A DNA stretch of 64,000 bases from NCBI RefSeq assembly GCF_003987595.1, contig NZ_NGJZ01000003.1:235682-299681 (forward strand). Direction: 5' to 3'. The notes under the pieces are model-generated. The model had not been told where the DNA came from. It ran no database searches and saw nothing but the letters and a program-made list of their open reading frames with translations. Within the stretch, counting starts at the first letter, position 1. Each line of letters begins with the position of its first letter. Positions 17,531 through 26,704 of the stretch are shown here, piece after piece. This stretch comes from Vagococcus entomophilus (GTDB lineage: Bacteria > Bacillota > Bacilli > Lactobacillales > Vagococcaceae). Position numbers and translations under genes: made by a program.

Positions 17531-17983
17531 TCATTTATGCATTTTTCCGTGGATTTTTGTTCTTAATAATCGCTTGAAGTTTTCTCTATCTTTTTCTGTA
17601 AAAGCCTTTGGTCCCTTGGTCTTTTTCCCTTGTTTTCGTTGCATTGCTCCAAAATAGCGACTTTCAAGCAAAATATCCATATTGTCTGCTGAGTACTCAA
17701 AACCTGTCTGATGTAGGACCACGCTCTTCTTTGAGAGCGCCAACGCAGCTAGCCCATAATCTTGTGTCACCAAAATATCTCCTGCTTGAATCTCTTTTAT
17801 AATCCGATAATCAGCCGCATCTTGACCATCGTCTACATAAATAAAGGACACTTGTTCAGACAGATCTTTCGTCGTAAAGTGCGAAAAACTCGTGACAATC
17901 TTAACTGGCACTTGGTTTTTCTTTGCAATTTCTATCACTGCATCTTTTACAGGGCACCCGTCACCATCAATAAAAATGTGCAT
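17531..17983 (-). CDS. yaiI: YaiI/YqxD family protein (UPF0178)
   Basis: A 150-residue member of the DUF188/UPF0178 family, which has a PIN-like nuclease fold of unknown role. Typical features: N-terminal IDGDGCPVK (acidic site), DDGQDAADYRI, ILVTQDYGLAALAL, and the C-terminal GPKAFTEKDRENF. AGAGGGG precedes the ATG. First gene of the pair with the tyrosine phosphatase. Confidence 0.92.
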   Translation of the reverse strand: MHIFIDGDGCPVKDAVIEIAKKNQVPVKIVTSFSHFTTKDLSEQVSFIYVDDGQDAADYRIIKEIQAGDILVTQDYGLAALALSKKSVVLHQTGFEYSADNMDILLESRYFGAMQRKQGKKTKGPKAFTEKDRENFKRLLRTKIHGKMHK

Positions 17984-18081
17984 TTTCTGCCCCTCTTTTC
18001 TTTTTTTTCATTGTACTGAATCAACCATTTTTTTTCAAGTTTTACTCTTTTAGCCTCTATCTAAGCACGGATTTCCTTCCT

Positions 18082-18837
18082 TTATTCATTGACTATTTCT
18101 TGCAATTCACGTACTTCCTGCAAGATACTTTCAATTAAGAAAACACAAGGAATTTGACTGGTATGATCGTAATATACATGCAACCGCTCTTTCTCAAGAT
18201 TATAGGAAAGAACCGTTTGAGAAAGATGTGCAAGTGGGCTCATCGGGTTGGACGTGATGATTACAATCAAACTTTTTTTATCTTGATAAAACTCATTAAC
18301 CAGCTCAATCAATTCACGGGTTTGTCCAGAAACTGATAAAACAATCAAAACCGTTCGCTTTTCTTCTCTTAGTCTAGTCGCAAGTGGGTAGGTTGGATCT
18401 TGAACTTCAAACGCATTGATTCCAATACTTGCCAACCTCCGTGCCGCATAGGCTGCAATGGAACCTGATGCACCCATACCAAGAAAGACAATATGCTCGC
18501 CAAACATAACCGTCTCTGCAACTTCTTTAATTTTTTCTTCTATACGACTAGGGAAAAGTGTTGGTGTCAACACCTGAAGCCTACTTTCAAAATCATTTTT
18601 CTTCTTTGTTCTTTGTTCAAGTAATTCATTTCTAAAAGACAATTTAAATTCTGGAAAACTATTATAGCCCATTTTCTTTATCAAGCGCATCACAGATGAT
18701 GGAGAAGTATGAGTATGAAGCGCTATTTCCCTCACACGCATAAATGGAATGATGCTGTCATTATTGATCATATACTGATAAACGCTTAACTCAACATCCG
18801 TTAGTTGATCTAGCCCTTTAAACCCAAAAAAGCTCAT
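18082..18837 (-). CDS. MurR/RpiR family transcriptional regulator
   Basis: A 251-residue regulator with an N-terminal RpiR helix-turn-helix (about 1-77; TSPSSVMRLIKKMGY is the recognition region) and a C-terminal SIS sugar-phosphate isomerase-like domain (about 110-230; FLGMGASGSIAAYAARRL and VLIVLSVSGQTRELIELV). Such proteins sense sugar phosphates. Unusually, no sugar transport or catabolic genes lie next to it, so its target is unknown. AAAGGAAG precedes the ATG. Confidence 0.92.
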   Translation of the reverse strand: MSFFGFKGLDQLTDVELSVYQYMINNDSIIPFMRVREIALHTHTSPSSVMRLIKKMGYNSFPEFKLSFRNELLEQRTKKKNDFESRLQVLTPTLFPSRIEEKIKEVAETVMFGEHIVFLGMGASGSIAAYAARRLASIGINAFEVQDPTYPLATRLREEKRTVLIVLSVSGQTRELIELVNEFYQDKKSLIVIITSNPMSPLAHLSQTVLSYNLEKERLHVYYDHTSQIPCVFLIESILQEVRELQEIVNE

Positions 18838-18895
18838 ATTTTTCTCTTCCTTTCAATAACCAGGAATACGCTTACACTGTTAAGATCCAAAATAA

Positions 18896-18914
18896 AAAGC
18901 CCAATACAAGGCTT
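18896..18914 (-). terminator. Terminator after veg
   Basis: Short stem AAGCC/GGCTT with a 7-base loop and a TTTTTATTTT run on the minus strand, 15 bases past the veg stop. Confidence 0.65.
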
Positions 18915-18928
18915 CGTATTTCATCCAA

Positions 18929-19165
18929 TCATTCAAAAAACTCAATTTCTACTGCATGAGTTAAGATGTCTGTATAGCTATAAGAAACCCGCTCAAAAGC
19001 GTTCTCTTCCTGATCTAAATCGACAATAAAAACTGCTGGATAGGTCTCTGTTAGTACACCGTGTCTTTCAGTTTGTCGCTTTCTACCTGTTTGAGCAGTC
19101 AGCGTAATTTTACTACCGACATGACCTTCTAATGTTTGCTTAATCGTAGCTAGAGTAACAGCCAT
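18929..19165 (-). CDS. veg: Veg protein
   Basis: A 78-residue Veg homologue. The B. subtilis pattern is clear: TLATIKQTLEGHVGSKITL, ERHGVLTETYPAVF and NAFERVSYSYTDILT. Veg has been linked to biofilm regulation and to SinR in Bacillus; here its role is unknown. The ATG at 19165 matches the family N-terminus; the ATG one codon upstream (19168) is an alternative, and a GTG at 19174 is too close to the SD AAGGAG. Driven by a very strong promoter that leaves a leader of only about 15 nt. Confidence 0.92.
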   Translation of the reverse strand: MAVTLATIKQTLEGHVGSKITLTAQTGRKRQTERHGVLTETYPAVFIVDLDQEENAFERVSYSYTDILTHAVEIEFFE

Positions 19166-19187
19166 CATATCCACTCCTTATAAAAGG

Positions 19188-19216
19188 AGTATAACATAAA
19201 CAAAAAGAATCGTCAA
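19188..19216 (-). promoter_or_regulatory. Strong near-consensus promoter of veg
   Basis: TTGACG, a 17-base spacer ending in the extended TGT, then TATACT on the minus strand. The predicted start is near 19181-19182. The B. subtilis veg promoter is a classic very strong SigA promoter, and this one looks equally good. Confidence 0.85.
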
Positions 19217-19311
19217 TTTTATCATAGTATGGATGAAAACTCAACTTATTTTTCTAATTTCTTATTTTATTTTTCTATTTTGGCACTATAAATTTCACTA
19301 TCAGGTGTGTA

Positions 19312-19936
19312 GAGGACGAGAACGTTTACTTTTTAAGAGATATGCTCTTTTAGTTTACGTTTGATCCGATCTAATGCATTTTTAACTTTTTTTATACTAC
19401 ACTTTTTCTTTTGGGCAATCCATTCAATCCCCATACCGCTCGTGTACTCCGTAAAAACCCCTTGTTCAAACTGTGAAAGCTGTTGGAAGAAGCCTTGCAA
19501 ATGCTCTCTAAGCTCAAGTTGTTGTGTAGGAGGCGTTGTCTGCAGCAACTCTCTTGAATAGATTCCATCGCCTAAATTCTCTACCGTTTCTTCAAGTGAA
19601 ACTGCTTGATAAGATAACTTACGTTTATAGGCGTTTTGTTTTCTTAACAAACTAAAAATGTGTCGCTCAAAATTAACTTTGAAAAAAGCTCCAAATGTCA
19701 CTTTTTTCGTGGCGTCATATTTTTTAAGCGATTGATAACAAATAATCCTCCCTTCTTGTAGCCAATCTTCAATATCAAAATCATAGAGGAAATACCGTTT
19801 AGCAGTTTTTAATATAATCGGTCTATATTTGAAAAAAATGAGAGGAAAAAGCTGGTTATTACCAGCTTTCACCTCCTTGATTGCTTGTTCCAATCTTCTC
19901 TCATCCATATCGTACTCACTTTCTGTTCTCGTCCTC
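19312..19936. repeat. Complementary 12-mers flanking the sigma-factor gene
   Basis: GAGGACGAGAAC at 19312-19323 and its exact inverse GTTCTCGTCCTC at 19925-19936. In the sigma-gene transcript these become a 5'-leader copy, which contains most of an AGGAGG ribosome-binding-like sequence, and a complementary 3'-UTR copy. They are unusually GC-rich for this region. Confidence 0.6.
19333..19908 (-). CDS. SigH/ComX-like sigma-70 family factor
   Basis: A 191-residue alternative sigma factor. Region 2 is seen at about residues 28-100 (DIEDWLQEGRIICYQSLKKYD is the core-binding and -10 region) and region 4 at about 130-185, ending in a Lys-rich helix. In B. subtilis and streptococci the counterparts control competence and stationary-phase genes; here the regulon is unknown. 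The ATG at 19908 has only a weak GTGAG before it. A clear AGGAGG lies 24 bases upstream, next to a palindrome CTAAGCTTAG (19937-19946). A GTG 11 bases upstream opens a 16-codon overlapping frame. Position after yacP matches the usual Firmicute order. Confidence 0.88.
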   Translation of the reverse strand: MDERRLEQAIKEVKAGNNQLFPLIFFKYRPIILKTAKRYFLYDFDIEDWLQEGRIICYQSLKKYDATKKVTFGAFFKVNFERHIFSLLRKQNAYKRKLSYQAVSLEETVENLGDGIYSRELLQTTPPTQQLELREHLQGFFQQLSQFEQGVFTEYTSGMGIEWIAQKKKCSIKKVKNALDRIKRKLKEHIS

Positions 19937-19992
19937 CTAAGCTTAGTTTAGCTTTCAAGTCCTTGCCAGAATAGTCTTTTTCGATACGTTTA

Positions 19993-20514
19993 CTAATGAG
20001 ATAAATCATCACGTAAGTTTTCTAATTTGTAAAGTTGTTCTGCATCCCACGGAGAATTTCTTCGATATTGTTGATACTTAAAATCTTCCGCTGCTTTATC
20101 AATGTTTTTCTTGACTTTTTTGATTGTTTTATAGAATTCGTTTGCTGAGGTACGCAGAGCCCCTTTAGAGAAAACCATCCATTGTTCGGCCAGATCACTG
20201 GTTGCAACGGTCACTTGTGTCAAGCGATTATTCCGTTCACCCGCTAGCTTTTCAATATAACTATCTGCTGTTTCATCTTTTTTAGTAAAAATCACTTGTA
20301 ATTGATATTTTTCATAAGACTTTTGAATTCCCGGAACAAACTGTGCATCAAAAACTACAATCACTTCTATTCCTTCATATTTGGCGTAATTTGCAAGATG
20401 TGAGAGCAACAGATCTCTTGCATCTTCTAGGTTGTCTTGATTCTTCAACTTCACTAAATCCGGCCAAGCTCCGATCATGTTATACCCATCTACAATCAAT
20501 AACTGTTGTTTCAT
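19993..20514 (-). CDS. yacP: YacP-like NYN-domain RNase
   Basis: A 173-residue NYN (PIN-like) nuclease related to Rae1/YacP, which in B. subtilis cuts mRNA on the ribosome. Motifs: LLIVDGYNMIGAWP at the start (catalytic Asp), VVFDAQFVPG in the middle and TVATSDLAEQWM. The ATG at 20514 has GAGGG at better spacing than the one two codons upstream. It follows rlmB by about 20 bases in the mrnC-rlmB-yacP RNA-metabolism cluster. Confidence 0.9.
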   Translation of the reverse strand: MKQQLLIVDGYNMIGAWPDLVKLKNQDNLEDARDLLLSHLANYAKYEGIEVIVVFDAQFVPGIQKSYEKYQLQVIFTKKDETADSYIEKLAGERNNRLTQVTVATSDLAEQWMVFSKGALRTSANEFYKTIKKVKKNIDKAAEDFKYQQYRRNSPWDAEQLYKLENLRDDLSH

Positions 20515-20535
20515 CTCCATCCCTCTTTTCTAGTT

Positions 20536-21375
20536 TCATTGAGGATGACGCATCCTGAACACCTCATACATTAGCAACCCTGCCGCAACACTGGCATTCA
20601 AACTTTGAACATGTCCCCCCATAGGAATTGTTAGCAGTTCATCCATTTCTTTTTTTAATAATGGACTGATTCCCTTGCCTTCATTGCCAATCACTAAAGC
20701 AAGCGCTCCTTTTGTATTCCATGTCCGGTAATCGCTACCTGACATATCGGTTCCATATATCCAAAATTGATGCTCTTTTAGTTTGGCAACTGCTTGGACT
20801 AGATTTGTCACTCTAGCCACCGGAATATGTTCGACCGCTCCTGTAGAGGTTTTTGCCACGACAGAGGTGATGCCTACTGCTCGATGTTTAGGGATAATCA
20901 CGCCACTTACCTTTGTGGCATCAGCGGTTCTCAGTATCGAACCAAAATTGTGTGGGTCTTCAATACTATCTAAAATCAGGAAAAATGGGTCTTCTGATTT
21001 TTGAAAGCCTTGTTCAATCAGTTCATCTAGACTGAGGTATTCATATGGCGTAATCCCTAAGACAAATCCTTGGTGTACCGCTCCATCAGATAGTTGGTCC
21101 AATTTACTTTTTGGCACCCACTTTACTGGGACCGAAAAGTCTTTTGCAAGTTGCTTAAAATTTACTACTTTTTCACTTTTCAAATCTTCTTGGATAAAGA
21201 GTTTATTGCCACGTCCATTTTCCAACGCTTCTTTGACCGCATGCTTTCCAAAGCAAAAGTCTTCTGGGTTCATACTTTTGGTTTGAGTCTGGTTAGCATC
21301 GTAACTTTTTTTATTTTGGTTCATTCCTTTTACTTGTTCACTTTTTTTCACATTACTTCTCATCTTTTTTTTCAT
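20536..21375 (-). CDS. rlmB: 23S rRNA (guanosine-2'-O)-methyltransferase RlmB
   Basis: A 279-residue SpoU/TrmH-family methyltransferase. The N-terminal 30 residues are a basic extension ([16 protein letters not shown]) before the RNA-binding domain starting FCFGKHAVKEAL. The trefoil-knot SPOUT motifs are LDSIEDPHNFGSILRTADA, VIGNEGKGISPLL and IPMGGHVQSLNASVAAGLL. GAGGAG lies 8 bases upstream of the ATG. It overlaps mrnC by 23 bases. Confidence 0.95.
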   Translation of the reverse strand: MKKKMRSNVKKSEQVKGMNQNKKSYDANQTQTKSMNPEDFCFGKHAVKEALENGRGNKLFIQEDLKSEKVVNFKQLAKDFSVPVKWVPKSKLDQLSDGAVHQGFVLGITPYEYLSLDELIEQGFQKSEDPFFLILDSIEDPHNFGSILRTADATKVSGVIIPKHRAVGITSVVAKTSTGAVEHIPVARVTNLVQAVAKLKEHQFWIYGTDMSGSDYRTWNTKGALALVIGNEGKGISPLLKKEMDELLTIPMGGHVQSLNASVAAGLLMYEVFRMRHPQ

Positions 21376-21775
21376 TCTGTTTCTCCTCTATCTTTTGAAT
21401 ACACCAAGAAACAATTTCATCCACTCGGTTTTTCTGCTTTGTTAAATGTAGATAACCAATCAGTGATTCGAAACCAGTCGCCACTCTATATGTCGTAATA
21501 TCTGTATTTTTGGCAGAGGTAAAACTCTTTGCATTTCTTCCTCTGCGGTACATTTCTTCTTCTTTTTCGGTCAATACGTTCTCTTCCAACAAGGCACGCA
21601 TTAAGAAACATTGACCTTTAGCTGACACAAAATTGGTAGCCAAATGATGCAAGCGATTTGGTTTAGTTTGCCCCTTTTGGACTAGATAATCGCGAATATA
21701 AACCTCATAGACTGCATCTCCAACATACGCTAAAGCTAGCCCATTTAGCTGTGTGAAATCTCTTTCTTTTGTCAT
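21353..21775 (-). CDS. mrnC: Mini-ribonuclease III
   Basis: A 140-residue RNase III catalytic domain without a double-stranded RNA-binding domain; it matures 23S rRNA ends. The signature [20 protein letters not shown] carries the acidic active site. The ATG at 21775 overlaps the cysS stop as ATGA, a standard coupled arrangement; the frame continues upstream to a GTG that is less likely. cysS-mrnC-rlmB linkage is conserved in Firmicutes. Confidence 0.94.
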   Translation of the reverse strand: MTKERDFTQLNGLALAYVGDAVYEVYIRDYLVQKGQTKPNRLHHLATNFVSAKGQCFLMRALLEENVLTEKEEEMYRRGRNAKSFTSAKNTDITTYRVATGFESLIGYLHLTKQKNRVDEIVSWCIQKIEEKQNEKKDEK

Positions 21776-23184
21776 TTTTCTCGTCTCCACCTAGTTCCTT
21801 GCGCAGTATCTTCCAGTATTATCCCTTGTTCTTTTAACAAATCTCTAATCTCATCACTTCTTTTAAAATCCTTTTCCACTCTCGCTTGAATACGCTCTTC
21901 TAACAACTGGTCAATTTGTTCATCCAATAACGTGGGTTCATTTAGCTCAATCCCAAATATTTTAAGCCAACTTTCAAATAAGAAGAAAAATTGTTCTAAA
22001 ACTGGAATTGAAACATGTTCTTGTTCTGCATATTGATTCATCCATTTTGCAAAATCATAAACAACTGTTATCCCATTAGCGACATTAAAATCATCATCCA
22101 TCCCTTCAATAAAGCGATCTTCAAAATCAGAAAAGCGATCAAAATTTGCTAAATCATCATCTAATTGGGGATAGGCATCTTTTTCTCTAAATTTCAAATT
22201 GTTGTAAGCGGTACGCAAACGTTGCAAATTTGTTTCCGCTTCTTTTAGCAAACTTTCACTAAATTTAATAGGACGACGATACTGTGTTGTTGCCAAGAAA
22301 AAGCGTAAAATTTGAGGTTCCATTTGTTGCACAAGTTCATGAACAGTCACAAAGTTTCCTAATGACTTACTCATTTTTTCGCCTTCATCCCCAACGGTTA
22401 CAAAACCGTTATGCATCCAATAGTGAGCAAATGGATGCCCCGTTTTTGCTTCGCTTTGTGCAATTTCATTTTCATGGTGAGGAAATTCTAAATCTTGTCC
22501 TCCCCCATGAATATCAATTGTCTCCCCCAAATGCTTGGTGGCCATCACAGAACATTCAATATGCCAGCCTGGTCGTCCTTTGCCCCATGGAGAATCCCAC
22601 GATACTTCTTGTTTTTTCGCTGCTTTCCATAATGCAAAGTCAAGTGGGTCTTCTTTTCTATTTTGTTCGTCACCAATACGTTTGCTCGCACCCACTTCTA
22701 AGTCATCAATGGCTTGGTGACTCAACTTTCCATAGCCTTCAAAAGCTCTAGTTCGATAATACACATCTCCGTCTGATGCATAAGCATAGCCTTTATCCAT
22801 CAATACTTGGATAAAATCGATAATCGCCTCAATGTGGTCTACAGCTTGAGGATTTAAGGTGGCTGGTTGAACATTTAACTGCCCCACATCCTCTTTAAAA
22901 GCTTGGATAAACCTTTCTGCGACTTCTTTTGGCGTCAAATCTAACTCTTTGGCTTTTTGAATAATTTTGTCGTCTACATCCGTAAAATTGGAGACATAAT
23001 TCACTTCATAACCTCGATACTCCAAGTAACGGCGAATTGTATCAAAAGCTACCGCACTACGCCCATTTCCAATATGAATATAATTGTAAACGGTCGGTCC
23101 GCAGACATACATGCGAACCTTCCCAGTTTCAATTGGTTGAAACACTTCTTTCTCTCTCGTCAGCGTATTATATATTTTAATCAT
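21772..23184 (-). CDS. cysS: Cysteinyl-tRNA synthetase
   Basis: A 470-residue class I synthetase. [16 protein letters not shown] contains the zinc Cys and the HIGN form of the HIGH motif; KMSKSLGN is the KMSKS loop; WHIECSVM carries further zinc ligands. It overlaps the end of cysE by 8 bases and is controlled with it by the upstream cysteine T-box. Confidence 0.97.
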   Translation of the reverse strand: MIKIYNTLTREKEVFQPIETGKVRMYVCGPTVYNYIHIGNGRSAVAFDTIRRYLEYRGYEVNYVSNFTDVDDKIIQKAKELDLTPKEVAERFIQAFKEDVGQLNVQPATLNPQAVDHIEAIIDFIQVLMDKGYAYASDGDVYYRTRAFEGYGKLSHQAIDDLEVGASKRIGDEQNRKEDPLDFALWKAAKKQEVSWDSPWGKGRPGWHIECSVMATKHLGETIDIHGGGQDLEFPHHENEIAQSEAKTGHPFAHYWMHNGFVTVGDEGEKMSKSLGNFVTVHELVQQMEPQILRFFLATTQYRRPIKFSESLLKEAETNLQRLRTAYNNLKFREKDAYPQLDDDLANFDRFSDFEDRFIEGMDDDFNVANGITVVYDFAKWMNQYAEQEHVSIPVLEQFFFLFESWLKIFGIELNEPTLLDEQIDQLLEERIQARVEKDFKRSDEIRDLLKEQGIILEDTAQGTRWRREK

Positions 23185-23719
23185 TTACTTGACTCCTTTT
23201 TACTTTTTCACCATTTATTCTCACAACTTTTGCTGGAATCCCTACAGCAGTAGCTCCATCTGGAATATCTATCAACACGACAGCCGAAGCACCAATCTTA
23301 GCTTTTTCTCCTATTATAACAGGTCCTAAAATCTGAGCATGGGCCGAAATGATCGCTGCTTGTTTAATTGTAGGATGTCTCTTTCCTTTTTCTTTTCCAG
23401 TTCCACCTAATGTGACCCCGTGAAACAATACCACATCATCTTCAACGATAGCTGTCTCTCCTATGACAACACCCATTCCGTGATCAATAAAGACACGGCG
23501 TCCAATTTTTGCTCCAGGATGAATTTCAATTCCCGTTAAAAACCGCCAAAACTGTGCGTGCATTCTTGCAATCAAATAGAAATGGTGCCGGTAAAGAAAA
23601 TGCGAAAGACGATGGGCCCAAAGCGCATGCAAACCAGCGTATGTCAGAACAATCTCAAGGGTTGACCTTGCTGCTGGATCGTTAGCTCTGACTGCTTGAA
23701 TATCTTCTTTCCATCTCAT
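23177..23719 (-). CDS. cysE: Serine O-acetyltransferase
   Basis: A 180-residue enzyme that makes O-acetylserine, the first step from serine to cysteine. The left-handed beta-helix is evident from hexapeptide repeats, including [25 protein letters not shown] and [17 protein letters not shown]. The ATG at 23719 follows AGGGGGG; a TTG 8 codons upstream is possible. It is shorter than the E. coli enzyme (about 270 aa), as usual in Gram-positives. Placed with cysS under T-box control, so flux to cysteine follows cysteinyl-tRNA charging. Confidence 0.95.
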   Translation of the reverse strand: MRWKEDIQAVRANDPAARSTLEIVLTYAGLHALWAHRLSHFLYRHHFYLIARMHAQFWRFLTGIEIHPGAKIGRRVFIDHGMGVVIGETAIVEDDVVLFHGVTLGGTGKEKGKRHPTIKQAAIISAHAQILGPVIIGEKAKIGASAVVLIDIPDGATAVGIPAKVVRINGEKVKRSQVND

Positions 23720-23754
23720 TTTATTCTTTACCCCCCTATTCAACCTTCACTGTA

Positions 23755-24000
23755 AATAAAAAACGTCTTTTGAGCAATACTCTATTGCTTCAAAAGACGT
23801 TTCTACGTGGTTCCACTTTTATTTATGAAGCAAGTTGTGCTTCACCTTTTTTATGAATTAACGCTTCATAAACGTTTTTCACTACTAACTTTTTCAAGTA
23901 TTCGTAAAAAAACACTTGAAGAGGCATTTCAAAAAATCACTGATATCTATTTTCACCAACCATAGACTCTCTAAAAAAGTGATAGTTTTACTTCTTCTTC
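23755..24000 (-). promoter_or_regulatory. Cysteine-specific T-box riboswitch of cysE-cysS
   Basis: Minus-strand leader RNA between gltX and cysE. The T-box sequence GTGGAACCACG lies at 23805-23816 and can pair with uncharged tRNA-Cys NCCA. It is followed by a long terminator hairpin (arms about 23784-23803 and 23760-23779) with a run of T. Stem I includes GGTTGGTGAAAATAGAT and a TGC cysteine codon at 23924-23926 as the likely specifier. Uncharged tRNA-Cys should favour antitermination and expression of cysE-cysS-mrnC. Confidence 0.9.
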
Positions 24001-24009
24001 TTACATGTA

Positions 24010-25473
24010 TTATTTAGTTGTTTCGCTTAAATGTGCGAGCGTTTTTTCTTTTCCAAGTAATTCAATCGTTTCACCTAATTCAGGTCCATGCATTTGTCCC
24101 GTCACAGCTACCCGAATGGGCATAAACAAGTTTTTGCCTTTAATGCCTGTTTCTTTTTGAACTTCTTTAATGGTCGCTTTGATTGCTGACTCTGAAAAAT
24201 CTTCCAGTTCAGCAATTTTTTCTTTAAAACAGTTTAACACAGTGGGTACTGTTTCACCAGCAAGAACTTCTTTACAAGAATCATCCAACACAGGATGTTC
24301 TGTAAAGAATAATTTTGCTAAATCTATAATTTGTTCTGCATAACTCATTTGTGGCTGATATAAGCCTACAATTTTTTCTAACCAATCCGAATGCGTCATC
24401 ACATCTTTTTCTGCAATATTTCCAGCTTTTACCAAATAAGGTACCGCCATTTTAGTAACCGTTTCGACTGGTAAAGCTTTCATATATTGATTATTGATCC
24501 ATTCTAACTTCTTACTGTCAAAAGCAGCAGGTGATTTGCTGAGGCGATCCGCATCAAACATTTGAATAAGCTCATTTTGTGAGAAAATTTCATCTTCTCC
24601 AACTGGTGACCAACCCAGTAAAGAAACAAAGTTAAACATTGCTTCTGGTAAATAGCCTAAATCACGATATTGCTCGATAAACTGTAAAATAGTTTCATCT
24701 CGTTTGCTTAGTTTTTTCCCAGTTTCACTGTTAATAATCAACGTCATATGCCCAAAGACAGGTGGTTCCCAACCAAATGCTTCATAGATCATCAATTGTT
24801 TTGGTGTATTAGCAATGTGATCATCCCCGCGTAACACATGACTGATTTCCATGAAATGGTCATCAACTGCGACAGCAAAGTTATAGGTAGGCATACCGTC
24901 TCGTTTTAAAATAACAAAATCTCCACCCACACTCTCAGATTCAAACGTGATTTTTCCTTTAACCAAATCATCGAATGTAAACTCTTGATTTTTAGGGACA
25001 CGGAAACGAACAACAGATTCTCTGCCTTCTGCTTCATAGGCTGCTTGTTGTTCGGCAGTTAAGTTGGCACACATCCCACCATAGTGTGGCATTTCTCCGC
25101 GTGCTTTCTGAGCTTCTCGTTCTGCTTCTAATTCTGCTTCAGTCGCGTAGCATTTATACGCAAGATTGCTTGCCAATAACTGCTCAATCAAAGGCATATA
25201 GATTTCTTTTCTCTCAGATTGACGGTAAGGACCAAATTCACCAGGTTTTTGCGGCGATTCATCCCAATCTATCCCTAACCAAGCAAGGTTTTCTAACTGA
25301 CTTTTTTCGCCATCTTTTATGTTACGTTTTTGATCGGTATCTTCAATTCTAATAATAAAGTCTCCATCATGATGACGTGCATAAAGATAATTGAACAATG
25401 CTGTGCGAGCATTGCCAATATGTAAATGTCCAGTTGGGCTGGGTGCATAACGTACGCGTACTTTTTTTGTCAT
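24010..25473 (-). CDS. gltX: Glutamyl-tRNA synthetase
   Basis: A 487-residue class Ib synthetase. [19 protein letters not shown] contains the HIGH motif (HIGN) and KLSKRD the KMSKS loop. The ATG at 25473 follows AGAGGA with good spacing; the frame extends 16 residues further without support. As in other Firmicutes lacking a glutaminyl-tRNA synthetase, it may also charge tRNA-Gln with Glu. The cysteine T-box follows the stop. Confidence 0.97.
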   Translation of the reverse strand: MTKKVRVRYAPSPTGHLHIGNARTALFNYLYARHHDGDFIIRIEDTDQKRNIKDGEKSQLENLAWLGIDWDESPQKPGEFGPYRQSERKEIYMPLIEQLLASNLAYKCYATEAELEAEREAQKARGEMPHYGGMCANLTAEQQAAYEAEGRESVVRFRVPKNQEFTFDDLVKGKITFESESVGGDFVILKRDGMPTYNFAVAVDDHFMEISHVLRGDDHIANTPKQLMIYEAFGWEPPVFGHMTLIINSETGKKLSKRDETILQFIEQYRDLGYLPEAMFNFVSLLGWSPVGEDEIFSQNELIQMFDADRLSKSPAAFDSKKLEWINNQYMKALPVETVTKMAVPYLVKAGNIAEKDVMTHSDWLEKIVGLYQPQMSYAEQIIDLAKLFFTEHPVLDDSCKEVLAGETVPTVLNCFKEKIAELEDFSESAIKATIKEVQKETGIKGKNLFMPIRVAVTGQMHGPELGETIELLGKEKTLAHLSETTK

Positions 25474-25495
25474 TTTTAAATCCTCTTTCTCTTTT

Positions 25496-25969
25496 TTACT
25501 TTTCCAGCAAAGCAACCGCAAGTGCTCCGATGCCTTCCCCTCTACCTATAAACCCCATTTGTTCCATAGTGGTTGCCTTAATATTAATTTGCTCTGGTTG
25601 GATGTGACAGGTATTTGCAATCACAAGTTTCATAGCGGGTAAATATGGCTGCATTTTAGGCTTCTCCGCTAAAATTGTACAATCAATATTGCTAATAGTA
25701 AAGCTTTCTTGAGCAATTTTTTCGATAACTTTTGCGAGTAGACCAACCGAATCTGCTCCTTGGTACAATTCATCTGTATCGGGAAATAGATGTCCAATAT
25801 CTGTCAAGCCTGCTGCCCCTAGTAACGCATCGATAATGGCATGCAATAACACATCTGCATCCGAGTGTCCTAAAAGTCCAGTTTCATAAGGAACATGCAC
25901 ACCCCCAATGTGAAGCTGACGTCCTTTAGCAAACGGATGTACATCAAAACCTTGACCAATTCGAATCAT
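25496..25969 (-). CDS. ispF: 2-C-methyl-D-erythritol 2,4-cyclodiphosphate synthase
   Basis: A 157-residue MEP-pathway isoprenoid enzyme. The zinc ligands are in GFDVHPF and [19 protein letters not shown], with [10 protein letters not shown] after. It overlaps ispD by 4 bases (ATGA). Lactobacillales usually rely on the mevalonate pathway, so the presence of ispD-ispF is notable. The other MEP genes are not in the window. Confidence 0.95.
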   Translation of the reverse strand: MIRIGQGFDVHPFAKGRQLHIGGVHVPYETGLLGHSDADVLLHAIIDALLGAAGLTDIGHLFPDTDELYQGADSVGLLAKVIEKIAQESFTISNIDCTILAEKPKMQPYLPAMKLVIANTCHIQPEQINIKATTMEQMGFIGRGEGIGALAVALLEK

Positions 25970-26679
25970 ACTTCTTTCCTTTCTACTTGCTCCATCCGTT
26001 TTCTTAATATCGCTTCCCCAATTAACAGATCTTCTGGCGTTGTCAGCTTGATATTTTCGTAATCGGCCATTACCACCTTGACTTGTCGATGACCAAACTT
26101 TTCAATTAAGGAGGCATCATCTGTTCCTAAAAAGCTCTGCTTTCTAGCAAGCTCGTGCGCTTGTTTTAGCTCTCTTCCAATGAAAGCTTGCGGTGTTTGA
26201 ATTTGCCATAAGGCGTCTCTTGGTACCGTTTCTTCAACTTTCATACCGGATACTCGCTTAATTGTATCTTTTACTGGTACCCCTGCAATCACTGCTTGAT
26301 TTTTTTCAAGTGCTTGATAAACTGAGCTTAAAATAGCCGGTGTGACAAAGGGGCGCGCACCATCATGTACCAATACATAGTGGGCCTCATCTTTTATATG
26401 GTTTAGTCCTTTAAAAACACTATCTTGACGTTCTTTTCCGCCTGAAACAATTTCCACGTTTCGTTGTTCAGGCAAATATTTTTGAACAATTTGTTGCATG
26501 ACTTCTAGCTCTTCTTCTTGTGCGACTAAGACAATATTTTGGCAATAGACATCTGCTAAAAAGGTTTCCATACAGTGAATGATGACTGGTTTTCCCATAA
26601 GTTCTAATAAAATTTTATTTTTCGTAGAAAACATTCTCTTTCCTTGACCAGCAGCTAATAAAATTAGCTCATACCCCAT
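25966..26679 (-). CDS. ispD: 2-C-methyl-D-erythritol 4-phosphate cytidylyltransferase
   Basis: A 237-residue cytidylyltransferase. LLAAGQGKRM is the CTP-binding loop, and VLVHDGARPFV and GTDDASLIEKFG are family motifs. The family also contains TarI, which makes CDP-ribitol for wall teichoic acid. Coupling to ispF favours IspD, but the substrate is not proved. AGGGGG lies 5 bases before the ATG. Confidence 0.92.
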   Translation of the reverse strand: MGYELILLAAGQGKRMFSTKNKILLELMGKPVIIHCMETFLADVYCQNIVLVAQEEELEVMQQIVQKYLPEQRNVEIVSGGKERQDSVFKGLNHIKDEAHYVLVHDGARPFVTPAILSSVYQALEKNQAVIAGVPVKDTIKRVSGMKVEETVPRDALWQIQTPQAFIGRELKQAHELARKQSFLGTDDASLIEKFGHRQVKVVMADYENIKLTTPEDLLIGEAILRKRMEQVERKEV

Positions 26680-26704
26680 TCATACCCCCTACTTTCCCAG
26701 TAGT

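Noticed and set aside
19174..19189. Hairpin CTCCTT-loop-AAGGAG that would hide the veg ribosome-binding site
   Set aside because: The 5' arm overlaps the -10 box (19188-19193) and lies before the predicted transcription start near 19181, so it is not in the RNA.
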